The notes under the pieces are model-generated. The model ran no database searches and was not told where the DNA came from. It saw only the letters and a list, made by a program, of their open reading frames with translations. A stretch of 64,000 bases of DNA from Pseudomonadota bacterium. Lineage in GTDB: Bacteria > Pseudomonadota > Alphaproteobacteria > Sphingomonadales > Sphingomonadaceae. Below are positions 1 through 8,989 of the stretch, piece after piece (position 1 is the stretch's first letter; every line of letters starts with the position of its first letter). The translations under genes were made by a program, and so were the position numbers. The stretch lies in the NCBI GenBank assembly GCA_023433445.1, contig JAEZCS010000058.1:6010-70009 (forward strand). The letters run 5' to 3'.

Positions 1-144
1 CTCAATGGCGAAAACTGCCTCCAAATCCTCGGGCCGGGCGACGCGATCGAAGACGCTGACCGGCGGAAAGATGGAGGGGACGATCCGGTAGACACGCCTA
101 TCTGTGGCCGTCACTGGCGGCGTGAAATCGCTGGCGTTGATCAT
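1..144 (-). CDS. RES-domain toxin, N-terminal part (cut by window edge)
   Basis: This is the first 48 codons of a RES-domain toxin, translated from the ATG at 144. It begins MINASDFTPPV and contains YRIVPSIFPP, then PVSVFDRVARPEDLEAV, the pattern of the RES N-terminus with its early arginine. RES toxins such as MbcT and ParT act on NAD+ or transfer ADP-ribose and stop growth until bound by an Xre/MbcA/ParS antitoxin. The start lies one base after the stop of the antitoxin gene, so the two are translationally coupled, antitoxin first. The rest of the gene is outside the window, so whether it is intact is unknown. Confidence 0.8.
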   Translation of the reverse strand, partial: MINASDFTPPVTATDRRVYRIVPSIFPPVSVFDRVARPEDLEAVFAIE

Positions 145-145
145 G

Positions 146-544
146 TCAGCCTCGCTGGGCGTCCAAATACTGGCGGACGAGGAAGAGGTCCGAAACATTG
201 CCTCGGGTCATCCGCTCAAGCGCGGTCCCGCCGCCCAGCAGGGGCGCATCGTTAGGCGCGCGCAACCAGGCATCAGCCCGTTCGCGGTCGGGAAGGAGGA
301 TGTTGATTGCCTTGAAGATGCCGAAAATATAGCTGATCCGCTCGAGCGTGTCCCTTGCAAGCCTGGAGACCTTCCCCGCCTTCCAGCTATGGAGAGTGGA
401 TCGACTGGAAAGACCAAGAAGGCTCATCTGCTCAGCCTCGCTCAGATGCCAGGCATCAGCGATGTTGAAGAAGGTACGTAACGCAGGACCGCTAAGATCG
501 GCAGTATCCGTGCTGGGTTCCGCCTTGGGCTTCCGGGCAGGCAT
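146..544 (-). CDS. MbcA/ParS/Xre-type antitoxin of a RES toxin pair
   Basis: A protein of 132 residues with an N-terminal Xre-like helix-turn-helix region (AEQMSLLGLSSRSTLHSW) and a C-terminal MbcA/ParS/Xre toxin-binding domain (INILLPDRERADAWLRAPN, then GGGTALERMTRG). This is the classical architecture of antitoxins to RES toxins, and the RES gene follows one base downstream. It should neutralise the toxin and repress the shared promoter. I chose the ATG at 544 because GGAG stands about nine bases upstream. An ATG at 571 would add nine residues but has no visible ribosome site. The AT-rich stretch at about 572-600 may hold the promoter. Confidence 0.82.
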   Translation of the reverse strand: MPARKPKAEPSTDTADLSGPALRTFFNIADAWHLSEAEQMSLLGLSSRSTLHSWKAGKVSRLARDTLERISYIFGIFKAINILLPDRERADAWLRAPNDAPLLGGGTALERMTRGNVSDLFLVRQYLDAQRG

Positions 545-640
545 ATACGCTCCGCATTTAACGATGCTCATGATATAAACATAATTCTATAATTGTCTAG
601 ATGCTGTCACGAATGCCTATTGGAGAGGGTGCGAATTTGA

Positions 641-1699
641 AGCCGCCGCACAGCACAACATGATCGGTCGCACTATCTCGACCTGGAATCGGAGGCCGAC
701 AGGGCTAAGCTGGCCGAACCGGAACTCTACCTGACCGCCCATGAAGACAAACTCGTCATTCTCGATGAGGTGCATCGGGTGCCGGAGCTTTTTCAACTTC
801 TGCGCGGCCTGATCGACCGCGGGCGGCGCAAGGGACTGCGAGCCGGACGATTTCTGCTGCTGGGTTCCGCGTCCATGGACCTGCTGGCGCAGTCAGGCGA
901 GAGTTTGGCCGGACGCATTAGTTATCTGGAAATGGGGCCGTTGGACGCACTCGAAATAGCGGAACAGGATATCGAACGGCTTTGGAGCAGGGGCGGGTTT
1001 CCCGACAGCTATCTGGCCGGATCAGACAGATCGAGCCAGCGTTGGCGGCAGGATTTCATCAAAACCTATCTCGAACGGGACATTCCGATGATGGGGCCGC
1101 GTATCCCGGCCGAAACGTTACGCCGCTTCTGGACCATGCTGGCTCACCATCAATCCGGCCTTCTCAATGCTTCGGACTTCGCCCGCAGCCTTGGCGTCAC
1201 TTCCCAGACGGTCGCCAATTATCTCGACCTTCTGGTTGATCTGCTGCTCGTCCGCCGACTTGCGCCATGGCACAGCAACGGCGCCAAGCGCCTGGTCAAG
1301 TCACCCCGTATCTATGTCCGGGACAGCGGGCTGGTTCATACATTGCTCGGCCTGCCGGATCGGGAGGCGGTCCTTGGTCATCCCATTGCAGGCGCAAGCT
1401 GGGCAGGTTTCGTCATTGAAAGCCTGGTGGCGGCAAAAGCAGAAGGGACAGAAGCCTATTTTTATCGGACATCCGCCGGCGCGGAAATCGACCTTCTGCT
1501 CCAGCGCCCCGATGGCCGCCTATGGGTGTTCGAGATCAAGCGCAGCCTTTCCCCCAAGGTTGAACGCGGCTTCCATTCGGCTTGCGAAGATTTGAAGCCT
1601 GATCGTCGCATCCTGGTTTACCCTGGATCGGAAACTTTCCCGTTAGGAAATGGCATCGAGGTGATGTCACTATCGACCGCCGTCCGCGCCATTCGTTAG
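641..1699 (+). pseudogene. 5'-truncated DUF4143-type ATPase gene
   Basis: The reading frame is open from 641 (stop at 638) and encodes the Walker B region LVILDEVHRV, the following AAA segment (RFLLLGSASMDLL) and the C-terminal DUF4143 domain, whose EIDLLLQRPDGRLWVFEIK resembles a nuclease-like fold. Family members normally carry about 40 more N-terminal residues with the Walker A GxxxxGKT loop. Here that part is absent, and the frame starts abruptly at a segment resembling YLDLESEADRAKL. A GTG at 770 could start a shorter protein, but it would lack both Walker motifs. I read it as a decayed remnant whose 5' end was removed by recombination. A functional short product is possible but unlikely. 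Confidence 0.7.
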
Positions 1700-1715
1700 C
1701 CCATATCAGGCGGGC

Positions 1716-2411
1716 CTATCTTCCCACCTCAATCGTGCAGCGCACCGTCTTCTCCCCCTTGGCAGCAGCGTCCCGGCATTTCTCAATCGCCTTTCGGTTG
1801 TTATCGATCAGGGTGACGGCGGCGGCGATCTCATTCCAGCTCTGCGGCGAGGCACTGATCATCAAATGCCTGCCCGCTTCCCAGACCGTGCCTGTACCAA
1901 GCAAACGCACGGCCATGCGCTCCGGCCAGTGCCAGCTCGTCGGCATCATCCGCGCCATTGGTCCTGCCAGGACGGCGTAGAGCAGCAGACCCAAAAGCAA
2001 CCCACCACCGCCTACGAGCCACAGCCACCGCTTCTGCTCATTGGCGTTGCGCACCGACGCTGTCAGCCTGCGCAAGTCGCTGATCGCACCATCCAACGCG
2101 GACTTCGACGCCTGTGCTTCCCCCCGCACCGCATTTACCGCTTGTGCGACAGAGGCGCTCAGCCGGCTTCCCATGGTTTCCGGCGTTATCGCCATGGCGG
2201 GGCTTGTGCGAATGGCGTTGGATTGTTGCACCAACAGGCCCAGCACCTTCTCCGTGCGGGCCAGCGTTGGCTCATAGTCGGGAATGTCGATGGCCTCGCG
2301 TGCGGCCGTCAGCCCCTCCACGGCACGGCGGAGCAGCGCCACCTCGCCGCGCAGTTGCTCGAACGCCGCAACCGGATCGTCCTGCTCGACGTCGCGATAC
2401 TGATCGACCAT
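1716..2411 (-). CDS. DUF6118-type membrane protein next to the relaxase
   Basis: A protein of 231 residues. The N-terminal ~120 residues are helical and probably coiled coil (AFEQLRGEVALLRRAVEGL). One transmembrane segment follows (WLWLVGGGGLLLGLLLYAVL, about 129-148), then a C-terminal soluble region. It resembles the DUF6118 proteins found beside mobA/traA in sphingomonad plasmids, whose function is unknown. The start at 2411 has a very strong ribosome site (AGGAGGATAG). It follows the relaxase gene by 11 bases on the same strand, so it is probably cotranscribed and may assist transfer at the membrane. That role is inferred from position only. Confidence 0.65.
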   Translation of the reverse strand: MVDQYRDVEQDDPVAAFEQLRGEVALLRRAVEGLTAAREAIDIPDYEPTLARTEKVLGLLVQQSNAIRTSPAMAITPETMGSRLSASVAQAVNAVRGEAQASKSALDGAISDLRRLTASVRNANEQKRWLWLVGGGGLLLGLLLYAVLAGPMARMMPTSWHWPERMAVRLLGTGTVWEAGRHLMISASPQSWNEIAAAVTLIDNNRKAIEKCRDAAAKGEKTVRCTIEVGR

Positions 2412-2422
2412 CTATCCTCCTG

Positions 2423-5308
2423 CTATCGCTCCAATCCGCGGTCGCGGCCGAGCCCGAGCCCCAGCTCGCGGCTCAGATTGCGTTCCTGCCTTATGCCGAC
2501 CTCCAGCCCCAACTCACGGGCGCGACCTCGTAGCACTGCTTCCATCTGCGGATCGCGTTCGAGGCTCTTTGCCATATTTTCCATGATCTTAGAGGATTTT
2601 TCGCCTTCTGTCCTATTGCCAGCGCGGGAGTGCCGATCACGCTCTGCCCCCAGGCTCTGCCAGCGTTCCACGAACCTGTCGGCGCGCAGATGCGGATCGG
2701 TCCGCACCCGTGCTTCCTGCGCCATGGCGACGAGCAGGGGACCGCTGCGCCCTGATACAGCGTCCCGGATCAAGGTGGGATTGTGCTCAATCGCTGCGCT
2801 CATGTCGCGCGATGCGCCAGGTTGGACTTGGTCGAGTGCGTCGCGTGCTTGTTCTAGAGCCACTTTCTGATGCTCGAGGATGGGCGCACCTCTCTCCTGC
2901 GCCCGGAATACGGCCTCTGTGGCCCGGGCCACACGCTCCACCGCCCGCGTCAGCGTCCGCTCCGCTGCAGCCGGCCCTGACATTGGTATGGAACCGCGCG
3001 ACAGGCGCAGGCCGTCGAACATACCGCGCCGAGGCATGGTCTTGGGTTCATCCGGCACGCGGATCTCGCCCGACAGCCCGCGCAGACCGGCAAAGACGCG
3101 GCGCGCTTCGGCGGGATCCCGAGCGTAATCCGAGGCCATATCCTTGGCCCGCTCCCGGCCGAGCGTGCGCACAAGCTGGCGCTCCCCGGCGAAATCATCC
3201 CGGCCATAATGGAGCTGCACCCCGTCCCGATGCCGTGACAGCGCCACATAGGCCGAATGGCGGTCCAGGCCGGGAGTCGCCAGCACATGGGTGCGATCGA
3301 CCGTCACCCCCTGCGATTTGTGGATGGTGGCGGCATAACCATGATCGACATGAGCATAATGTTTAAGGTCGAAGGCCACCGATCGCCCATCGTCGAGCCG
3401 CACCGCCATGCGCTCCGGCGAAACCTTCTCGACCGTCCCCAACGTACCGTTCTTCACGCCCAGGCTGCGCTCATTTTTGAGGAACATGATGCGGTCGCCG
3501 CTGGCGAAATCTCGTGCCCCCCGCTCGGCCGAGACGCTTACATCTGCGCCCAGTTCACCGCCATCGCGCAGCCGTTCGCGCGCGGCAAGATTAAGGTCTC
3601 GCACCTCGTCATTGGTGTGGGTGAGGATGATCCGGCTTTGATCCGGGTTGTCACGTCGCTGAACATCCCAACAGTCGATCAGCTCAGCGCGCGCCTGCTG
3701 ACGCGTCTCGGCAGCATGCACCATGTCCTTCTGCTCATAGGCATGGAGGGCCTCGCCCGTGCGGCCCGTCGCCAGCGCCTTGGTCGCGTCCCGCTGCCAC
3801 TCCTCACGTTGGCGGCGGATTTCGCCGATCTCGGCCCAGCCATGGCGCTCGGCCAAGCTGCGAAAGGCGGCGCCAGCCTCGATCGCCTGCAACTGCTGCG
3901 GGTCGCCCACCAGGACCACCTTCGCCCGGGCATCGGCGGCATGGGACAGTAGCCGCTCCATCTGGCGCGTGCCGATCATCCCCGCCTCATCGACCACCAG
4001 CACGTCGCGTGCTGAAAGCTGATCGCGCCCCTTTTCCCACTGATATTCAAGGGCCGCTATCGTCCGCGAGGCAATGCTGGAGCCAGCCTCCAGATTTTCC
4101 GCCGCAATGCCCGACAGCGCCACACCATGCACCTGGTAGCCGGCACGTTCCCAAGCCTCACGCGCCACCCCCAGCATCGCCGATTTGCCCGTGCCCGCAT
4201 AGCCGACGACGGAGGCCAGTCCGTCCCTGCCGGTGATATGCTCCAATGCTCCGCGCTGCTCGGTAGAGAGGACAAGCCCCTTCGCTTCGGCCGTCGCCAG
4301 CGCTTGGGTACGTTGCCGATCATCAAGGCCGTGGCGCGCTTGGCCGGCAAGCCGACCGGCAGCCGTTTCCAACCGCTGCTCCGCCGCGATCATGTCGCGG
4401 GATGTGAAGCGATCATTGCCCTTTCCGTCGGTCCCCAGCGCGACGATGTCCGGGCCAGAGCGCACCGCCCTCAACGCCTCGTCAAACTGCGCCTTGCCGT
4501 CGCTATGCCGGTGCACGAACATGGCCAGATCACGCGTCGTGAAGGTCGCTTGCTGCCGTGTGATCGCGTCCAGCGCGATCGAGGGATTGGCGATGATCTT
4601 CTCGCCATTTTCCCGCGCAATCCGGACATGATCTTCGGCGCGCTCAGCATTCTCGCCCCGATCAAGCCGCCGCGCCCCCGCCGGTCCAATCTTGTGCTGC
4701 GGTTCAAGGTCGATACCCTGCGCGGCAAGCGTGCGATGATCGATCCGGGCATCGATATCAAGCGCAGCGAGACGCTCGTTCACATGGGCTTCCCATGCTT
4801 CGCGCCATTCCTTCAGCAGCTCCGTGCTGTTCCACTCGCGGACCTTCTTGCCAAAGCTGTCGGGCCCCACTTCGCGCATCGATAGCATGACATGCGCATG
4901 GGGCTTGGGCTGCCCGTCCTTGCCCATGTCCCAATGCACGTTGAGATCCGCAATCATGCCGCGCTTCACGAACTGCATTTCGACGAAATCCCGCGCCAAC
5001 TGAACGCCCTGCGCCTGGTTCATCTCGCGCGGAATGGCGAACTCTACCTCGCGGGCAAGCTGTGCGTCCTTGCGCTTCTCTCCCGCCTCGACTTCGTTCC
5101 ACAAGGTCGCGCGATCCGCCAAACGTTCTGGCGCCCCTTTAGGCAGCAGCACTTCGGAATGAACAACGCCCGCCTTATTCGAGAAATCATGGGCACGCCC
5201 AAGCCGCTCGTCGTGCAATTCCGACGCCGAACGATATGCGGCCGACGCCACTGCGCTCGACCCATTGGCGCGGCTGATGACTTTGGCCGAGAAGTGGTAG
5301 ATCGCCAT
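2423..5308 (-). CDS. traA: TraA/MobA-type conjugative relaxase-helicase (MobQ)
   Basis: A relaxase of about 961 residues, typical for Ti-plasmid TraA-like enzymes. It should nick oriT, stay covalently bound to the strand and unwind it. The N-terminal relaxase domain (MAIYHFSAKVISRANG) has a candidate catalytic Tyr25 in SAAYRS and the metal-binding histidines H125, H137 and H139 (NVHWD, PHAHVMLS). The helicase part has Walker A GYAGTGKS at about 369-376, Walker B-like VLVVDEAGM, and late helicase motifs (YAATIHKSQGVTVD, YVALSRH). I prefer the ATG at 5308 because the family begins MAIYHFS; a GTG at 5326 adds six residues. The likely oriT lies just upstream. The gene is divergent from traC/traD/traG. 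Confidence 0.9.
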   Translation of the reverse strand: MAIYHFSAKVISRANGSSAVASAAYRSASELHDERLGRAHDFSNKAGVVHSEVLLPKGAPERLADRATLWNEVEAGEKRKDAQLAREVEFAIPREMNQAQGVQLARDFVEMQFVKRGMIADLNVHWDMGKDGQPKPHAHVMLSMREVGPDSFGKKVREWNSTELLKEWREAWEAHVNERLAALDIDARIDHRTLAAQGIDLEPQHKIGPAGARRLDRGENAERAEDHVRIARENGEKIIANPSIALDAITRQQATFTTRDLAMFVHRHSDGKAQFDEALRAVRSGPDIVALGTDGKGNDRFTSRDMIAAEQRLETAAGRLAGQARHGLDDRQRTQALATAEAKGLVLSTEQRGALEHITGRDGLASVVGYAGTGKSAMLGVAREAWERAGYQVHGVALSGIAAENLEAGSSIASRTIAALEYQWEKGRDQLSARDVLVVDEAGMIGTRQMERLLSHAADARAKVVLVGDPQQLQAIEAGAAFRSLAERHGWAEIGEIRRQREEWQRDATKALATGRTGEALHAYEQKDMVHAAETRQQARAELIDCWDVQRRDNPDQSRIILTHTNDEVRDLNLAARERLRDGGELGADVSVSAERGARDFASGDRIMFLKNERSLGVKNGTLGTVEKVSPERMAVRLDDGRSVAFDLKHYAHVDHGYAATIHKSQGVTVDRTHVLATPGLDRHSAYVALSRHRDGVQLHYGRDDFAGERQLVRTLGRERAKDMASDYARDPAEARRVFAGLRGLSGEIRVPDEPKTMPRRGMFDGLRLSRGSIPMSGPAAAERTLTRAVERVARATEAVFRAQERGAPILEHQKVALEQARDALDQVQPGASRDMSAAIEHNPTLIRDAVSGRSGPLLVAMAQEARVRTDPHLRADRFVERWQSLGAERDRHSRAGNRTEGEKSSKIMENMAKSLERDPQMEAVLRGRARELGLEVGIRQERNLSRELGLGLGRDRGLER

Positions 5309-5337
5309 ACTCAATGATTCTCGCACCTTAGCAGCAC

Positions 5338-5400
5338 GTCGGCAACGACGTATAAGCGCGCACTCACACTCTCTACCGCTCCTGTGACTGACTTCACCGC
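5338..5400. other. oriT: Probable origin of transfer (Ti-type, MobQ)
   Basis: The space between the divergent relaxase and traC genes holds, on the minus strand, GCGCGCTTATACGTCG followed by TTGCCGAC (5341-5366). From memory this closely matches the core of the oriT of Agrobacterium and Rhizobium TraA plasmids (GCGCAATTATACGTCG followed by CTG). Position, relaxase family and core sequence all agree. The exact nick site and outer borders are inferred. Confidence 0.6.
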
Positions 5401-5475
5401 ATTTTTAAGCGTGACCGATTCCCTCATAGTGAAGCGCTGATAGTCTCATGCTTTCAACTGGTTAGGGGAAAGCCC

Positions 5476-5724
5476 ATGCGCAAGGTGCGCGACTATGATG
5501 CGGAGCTAAAGACGCTGAATGACAAAGCGCGGGCTTTGAAGGCGAAGAAGGTGGAGCAGTTCGGCCAGCTTGTGACAGTGACCGGCGCTGATACGCTTGA
5601 TCTCGATGTGCTCGCCGGCGCCCTCATCGCAGCGGTGGAAACGCCGGACGCGGAAACAAGGGAGGCGTGGCGCGTGAAGGGCGCGGCATTCTTTCAACAG
5701 CGCGGGAAGAAAGCTCGCGCATGA
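5476..5724 (+). CDS. TraC-like small conjugal transfer protein
   Basis: A protein of 82 residues with a basic, helical N-terminal half (YDAELKTLNDKARALKAKKV) and a C-terminal half typical of TraC-type proteins encoded between oriT and traD/traG in Ti-like systems (DLDVLAGALIAAVE). These proteins are relaxosome accessories that help load the relaxase. The ATG at 5476 has AGGGGAA eight bases upstream. The gene starts about 110 bases from the oriT core and runs in the direction of traD and traG. Assignment rests on order, size and charge pattern; sequence identity to known TraC is modest. Confidence 0.6.
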   Translation: MRKVRDYDAELKTLNDKARALKAKKVEQFGQLVTVTGADTLDLDVLAGALIAAVETPDAETREAWRVKGAAFFQQRGKKARA

Positions 5725-5818
5725 GATTGGGGCAACCGGCAAGGCAATGGGCCGAACGCAGCGTGCCCTCTGCCGTGCCGAAGCTGCTCAGCGCCGCACC
5801 GATGCGCGGGGGTGGGTG

Positions 5819-6037
5819 ATGCGGCGTAGAGAGCGTACGCGTCACCTGATCGAGCTAGGCGGGCTTGTTCAGAAAGCGGGGCTGGTTGAACTGACTGACG
5901 ATGATCGGGCAACGCTCTACGGGGCACTGCTCGATCTGGCCATGAAAGCGCGGGAGGATGGTAACCTTCTGGCGCTCTGGAAGCGGCGCGGCCACCGCGC
6001 ATTCGATGCGGAAGCGGAACCGAGCGCGCCATGTTGA
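5819..6037 (+). CDS. TraD-like conjugal transfer protein
   Basis: A protein of 72 residues, MRRRERTRHLIELGGLVQKAG, with the signature of the TraD family (a basic start, LGGLVxKAGL, then ALLDLA). These small proteins belong to the TraC-TraD-TraG set of Ti-like transfer regions and probably act in the relaxosome. I chose the ATG at 5819 because the family begins with a short basic stretch just before LGGLV, and a G-rich stretch (GGGGGTGGG) precedes it. An in-frame ATG at 5747 would add 24 residues without family resemblance. traG starts 34 bases downstream. Confidence 0.7.
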   Translation: MRRRERTRHLIELGGLVQKAGLVELTDDDRATLYGALLDLAMKAREDGNLLALWKRRGHRAFDAEAEPSAPC

Positions 6038-6071
6038 TGCCCCCTCTGCTCAGGCGATTGAAGGAGACGGA

Positions 6072-7631
6072 ATGATGGCAGGGCCGCTGGTCGGGGCTGA
6101 ACGGGGTATCAGCGGCGGTTTCGCTGTCGTCGGCGGCATTATTGTTCTGATCGGCACGCAATGGCTGCTCGGCAAGCTGCTCCCGGAATCCATCGCCAGC
6201 ACCATTGCTTGGGCCGCGCTGGTGGCCTTCGGTGTCGCGGTCTGGAGGTTCAACCAGCGGTTGCGCGGCAACACCCTACTCGGTTCGGCCGCCTTCGGAT
6301 CGCGGGCCGATGTGCGCGGCCTGGAAAGCAATGGCGGCGATCTGCTCATCGGGCGATCGGCCAAGTCAGGCAAGCTGCTGCGCTATGACGGTCCCGCCCA
6401 TCTCCTGACTATGGCTCCAACGCGCAGCGGCAAGGGCGTTGGCACCATCATCCCCAATCTGCTGACCCTCGACCGTTCGGTGATCTGCGTCGACCCCAAG
6501 GGCGAGAACGCCCGCGTCACCGCCAGGGCGCGCGCCACCAAGGGCAAGGTCTGGTGTCTCGACCCGTTCGAGGTTTCCGGGCAACCCCCTGCCCGCTACA
6601 ATCCGCTCGACCGGCTCGATCCCACCAGCCTCGACCTGGCCGAAGATGCAATGACGCTGGCCGACGCCCTGGTCCACGATCCAGCGGGACAAGGTAGCGA
6701 TGCCCACTGGAACGAGGAAGCCAAGGCGCTGATCGCCGGGCTGATCCTCTATGCAGTCGTCCATGAGGAGCGCGAGCATCGTACCTTGGCGACCGTGCGC
6801 GACTATCTGACGCTGGCCCCGAAGGCGTTTGCCGATCTGCTCACCCTCATGCAGGACAGCCGCGGCGCCGGTGGTCTGATCGCCCGCGCCGCCAACCGCC
6901 AGCTCGGCAAGTCCGACCGCGAGGCCGCAGGGGTGTTATCCTCGGCCCAGCGGCACACCCATTTTCTCGACAGCCCCCGGATTGTCGCCAGCACATCGGC
7001 GTCGGACTTCACCTTTGCAGGGTTGAAAGAGGGGGTTTCCACGGTGTTTCTGTGCCTACCTCCTGACCGGCTCGATGCCTATTCGCGCTGGTTGCGGCTG
7101 CTGGTCGCCCAGGCGCTCACCGACATGGCGCGCTCGCCCGCCAAAGCGGCGCGGCCTGTGCTGTTTCTGCTCGATGAGTTTGCTGCCTTGGGCAGGCTCG
7201 AACCCGTCGAACGCGCTATGGGGCTGATGGCCGGATACGGGTTGCAGCTCTGGCCAATCCTGCAGGACATGCACCAGTTGCGCGCCCTCTATGGTGAGCG
7301 GGCGGGCACCTTCCTGTCGAACGCCGGGGTGTTTCAGGCGTTCGGGGTGAACGACCTCGCCACCGCCGAGCTGCTGTCCAAGACACTGGGGAAGGAAACC
7401 CTCGAATATCAGACGGCGGGCTATTCAAAGGCCAGCATGGTAGACGGCGGCAAGCTCACCCGCTCTGTCAACACGCAGATCAGCGCCCGCAACCTTATGA
7501 ACGCTGACGAAGTCATGCGGATGCGGCCCACCGACCAACTGCTGATGCTCCAGGGGCAGGCTCCGTTGCTCGTGGAGAAGATCCGGTATTACGATCAACG
7601 TGAGTTTGTTGGGCTGGCAGATCCCAGCTAA
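6072..7631 (+). CDS. traG: TraG/VirD4-type coupling ATPase
   Basis: A type IV coupling protein of 519 residues that should bring the relaxase-DNA complex to a mating channel. It has two N-terminal membrane segments (about 17-33 and 41-58), Walker A in APTRSGKGVG (115-124), the TraG/VirD4 block SVICVDPKGENA, Walker B in LFLLDEFAALG and a late conserved motif near NLMNADEVMRM. The ATG at 6072 follows AAGGAGACGGA. It is shorter than Ti TraG (roughly 640 residues), mostly at the N-terminus, but all ATPase motifs are present. No channel genes are visible, so the element is probably mobilisable using another system, or the tra/trb genes lie outside the window. Confidence 0.88.
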   Translation: MMAGPLVGAERGISGGFAVVGGIIVLIGTQWLLGKLLPESIASTIAWAALVAFGVAVWRFNQRLRGNTLLGSAAFGSRADVRGLESNGGDLLIGRSAKSGKLLRYDGPAHLLTMAPTRSGKGVGTIIPNLLTLDRSVICVDPKGENARVTARARATKGKVWCLDPFEVSGQPPARYNPLDRLDPTSLDLAEDAMTLADALVHDPAGQGSDAHWNEEAKALIAGLILYAVVHEEREHRTLATVRDYLTLAPKAFADLLTLMQDSRGAGGLIARAANRQLGKSDREAAGVLSSAQRHTHFLDSPRIVASTSASDFTFAGLKEGVSTVFLCLPPDRLDAYSRWLRLLVAQALTDMARSPAKAARPVLFLLDEFAALGRLEPVERAMGLMAGYGLQLWPILQDMHQLRALYGERAGTFLSNAGVFQAFGVNDLATAELLSKTLGKETLEYQTAGYSKASMVDGGKLTRSVNTQISARNLMNADEVMRMRPTDQLLMLQGQAPLLVEKIRYYDQREFVGLADPS

Positions 7632-7643
7632 GGCGCGATCCGA

Positions 7644-7925
7644 TCAGAACTTCGACGAAATATCCTCACGCATCGCGTCGATCATGAAGCGCCAAACATT
7701 CGCCGCATCGCTTTGATAGCCTGACTGCGATTCCTCTGGACCAACATATCGGATGACTTCGGCCCCTGCCTCCATCATGCTCGGGCTTGGTTCATGGATC
7801 GCCTCTAGCACGGCGCGGACTTGCGGCGCATAGCTCTGCCACAAGGGCCTACCTTTGCGCTCCTCGTCCTCCTGGTATCCATCGAGCCTGCACAGGGCGC
7901 GGGCAGCGCGTTCCATCAGCGTCAT
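7644..7925 (-). CDS. Small conserved hypothetical protein
   Basis: A protein of about 93 residues beginning MTLMERAARALCRLDGYQED, with a middle part GRPLWQSYAPQVRAVLEAIHEPSPSM. Proteins starting M-ERAARALC-LDG with a PLW-Y-P-VRAVL-A--PS-M pattern are common as short hypotheticals in sphingomonads; I know no function. No signal peptide or membrane segment is visible. It is convergent with traG and stops 12 bases from its end. A GTG at 7985 would add 20 residues. The gene lies at the border between the mobilisation and polysaccharide modules. Confidence 0.5.
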   Translation of the reverse strand: MTLMERAARALCRLDGYQEDEERKGRPLWQSYAPQVRAVLEAIHEPSPSMMEAGAEVIRYVGPEESQSGYQSDAANVWRFMIDAMREDISSKF

Positions 7926-8094
7926 GAGAGGAAGATTGCAGCGGCCCAGCAGTCCAGTCAAGGCCGGAGCAACTGCTCCATTCACACGAGCTTGTCATAT
8001 ACTCGGCGCTCACCCTATCCGGCGTTCACCTTCGGCTCCAAAATGATCTGCGATCATGGAAAGGAAATCCGCAGGATAGGCCTTGTTGTCCGGG

Positions 8095-8964
8095 TCAGGA
8101 GTCTGTCAATATTCCGCGCAAATAGCGGCCATAATCCGACTTGCCGAGCTTGCCGATAGTCTGTTCCAGTTCCGTCACGCCAATAAAGCCTTGCCGGAAG
8201 GCGACTTCCTCGGGACTGGCGATTTTGAAGCCCTGCCGTTTCTCCAGAACACGGACGAAATCAGCTGCATCGAGCATGCTATCAGGCGTCCCTGTGTCCA
8301 GCCAAGCAAACCCGCGCCCCATTATCTCTACATTGAGCTGCCCACATTCCAGATAAGCGCGATTGACGTCGGTAATCTCAAGCTCCCCACGCGCCGAAGG
8401 CTCCAGATTGGCGGCGATGTCCACCACACGCTCGTCATAGAAATAAAGGCCAGTGACCGCCCAACTGGATTGGGGCTGCGCTGGCTTTTCCTCAATCGAA
8501 ACGGCTTTCATCGACGCGTCAAAGCTCACCACGCCATACCGCTCCGGATCTTGCACATGATAGGCGAAGATGCTCGCGCCTTCCTCGCGCGATGAGGCGT
8601 TGGCGAGTAGTTCGGGCAGGCCATGGCCATAATAGATGTTATCGCCAAGGATCAGTGCAGACTGCTGCCCGGCCACGAAATCCGCCCCGATGATATAGGC
8701 CTGCGCTAGGCCGTCGGGGCTTGGCTGCTCGGCATATTCAAAGGTCATACCCCATTGCGATCCATCGCCTAACAGCACCTGGAAGGCAGGCAGATCGCGC
8801 GGGGTCGAAATGATCAGCACCTCACGGATGCCCGCCAGCATCAGCGTACTCAGCGGATAATAGATCATCGGCTTATCATAGACCGACATCAGCTGCTTGG
8901 AGGTCGCCAGCGTCATCGGGTAAAGGCGGGTGCCGCTGCCACCGGCAAGGATGATACCCTTCAT
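8095..8964 (-). CDS. rmlA: Glucose-1-phosphate thymidylyltransferase
   Basis: A protein of 289 residues, the usual length for RmlA, which joins dTTP and glucose-1-phosphate to make dTDP-glucose, the first step of dTDP-L-rhamnose synthesis. The N-terminus [18 protein letters not shown] is the nucleotide-binding signature, and [20 protein letters not shown] and [13 protein letters not shown] are diagnostic. The start at 8964 follows AGGGAACGACAA. It is the last gene of a wza-rmlC-rmlB-rmlD-rmlA run on the minus strand, 25 bases after rmlD. Confidence 0.95.
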   Translation of the reverse strand: MKGIILAGGSGTRLYPMTLATSKQLMSVYDKPMIYYPLSTLMLAGIREVLIISTPRDLPAFQVLLGDGSQWGMTFEYAEQPSPDGLAQAYIIGADFVAGQQSALILGDNIYYGHGLPELLANASSREEGASIFAYHVQDPERYGVVSFDASMKAVSIEEKPAQPQSSWAVTGLYFYDERVVDIAANLEPSARGELEITDVNRAYLECGQLNVEIMGRGFAWLDTGTPDSMLDAADFVRVLEKRQGFKIASPEEVAFRQGFIGVTELEQTIGKLGKSDYGRYLRGILTDS

Positions 8965-8989
8965 TTGTCGTTCCCTTTAGGTAATCAGG

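Noticed and set aside
1866..4885. Several long open frames on the plus strand opposite the DUF6118 and relaxase genes
   Set aside because: They lie antisense to genes with clear family motifs, have arginine/alanine-rich composition typical of shadow frames in high-GC DNA, and lack start signals.
5720..5820. 27-codon frame between the traC-like and traD-like genes
   Set aside because: It overlaps both neighbours by coupling-like bases but has no composition or motif of a real protein.
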